Positions 4,890-5,756 of a stretch of DNA of 5,756 nucleotides are shown piece after piece (positions within the stretch are counted from its first letter, which is position 1; each line of letters begins with the position of its first letter). Source of the DNA: CAYGWX01 sp964353855 [NCBI: uncultured bacterium] (GTDB lineage Bacteria > Edwardsbacteria > CAYGWX01); contig CAYGWX010000096.1 of the NCBI GenBank assembly GCA_964353855.1, positions 1 to 5,756 on the forward strand, read 5' to 3'. The notes beneath the pieces were generated by a model. The model did not search any database and was not told the origin of the DNA. It saw only the letters and a list, made by a program, of their open reading frames with translations. Both the position numbers and the translations under genes were made by a program.

Positions 4890-4901
4890 AGCTCTTTGAC
4901 A
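4890..4901 (+). promoter_or_regulatory. rrn boxA antitermination site
   Basis: AGCTCTTTGACA matches the boxA consensus TGCTCTTTAACA at 10 of 12 positions and lies about 117 nt before 16S. BoxA RNA binds NusB-NusE (S10) and makes RNA polymerase resistant to termination across the rRNA operon. A GTGCACTTG stretch at 4912-4920 could be boxC-like but is less certain. Confidence 0.8.
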
Positions 4902-4968
4902 ACCGAATAGCGTGCACTTGCCTAACAGGTTTACGTTTCTTGAGTAACAGCAAATATCGAAGGATCGT

Positions 4969-4991
4969 TCCCCTCATTTTTTTTGAGGGGA
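4969..4991 (+). repeat. Hairpin just upstream of 16S with an all-T loop
   Basis: TCCCCTCA (4969-4976) and TGAGGGGA (4984-4991) form a perfect 8-bp stem closing a loop of seven Ts. It stands about 16 nt before the mature 16S 5' end, where precursor rRNA usually pairs with sequence downstream of 16S for RNase III cleavage. It may be a local processing signal. Confidence 0.7.
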
Positions 4992-5007
4992 CTCTCAAGT
5001 AAAATCT

Positions 5008-5756
<749 letters not shown>

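Overview
The window comes from a bacterium, most likely a diderm (Gram-negative type). It contains the first half of a bacterial 16S rRNA gene, a sigma70-type promoter in front of it, and an exported protein that looks like an outer-membrane beta-barrel. Most of the DNA is GC-rich. Several 16S positions (for example TAAGACG and GGGCAGGCAGGCGG downstream of the 530 loop) do not match any phylum I know well, so I leave the lineage open; an uncultured candidate lineage is plausible.

Layout. (1) 1-540: C-terminal part of a HEAT-repeat protein, closed by an intrinsic terminator. (2) 588-1210: a visibly AT-rich islet with one minus-strand gene for an unrecognised membrane protein of about five helices. 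It lies between two 21-nt identical GC-rich hairpin elements, whose gene-facing sides also form a 14-nt inverted repeat. (3) 1211-1953: gene-poor DNA with a cluster of small hairpins (1276-1328), a tandem array with a 21-bp period (1382-1737), and a foldable segment (about 1740-1813) with a good promoter-like sequence reading the minus strand. (4) 1954-2445: a bacterial ferritin with every ferroxidase residue intact but one in-frame TAG codon in the middle, followed by a strong terminator. (5) 2517-4650: an apparent operon of ECF sigma factor, overlapping zinc-binding membrane anti-sigma factor, and exported barrel-like protein. It is preceded by an extended -10 promoter and a leader with a possible 22-codon ORF. 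(6) 4741-5756: rRNA promoter, a leader with a terminator-like hairpin and boxA, then 16S rRNA running off the end.

How the genes work together. The sigma and anti-sigma genes overlap by 47 nt and should be translationally coupled. The anti-sigma protein would hold the sigma factor at the inner membrane until an envelope signal releases it, and the barrel-like protein is a candidate partner or target. The ferritin would store iron if it is translated in full; as read by the standard code it is broken. The HEAT-repeat gene, the AT-rich membrane gene and the rRNA locus show no functional link to these.
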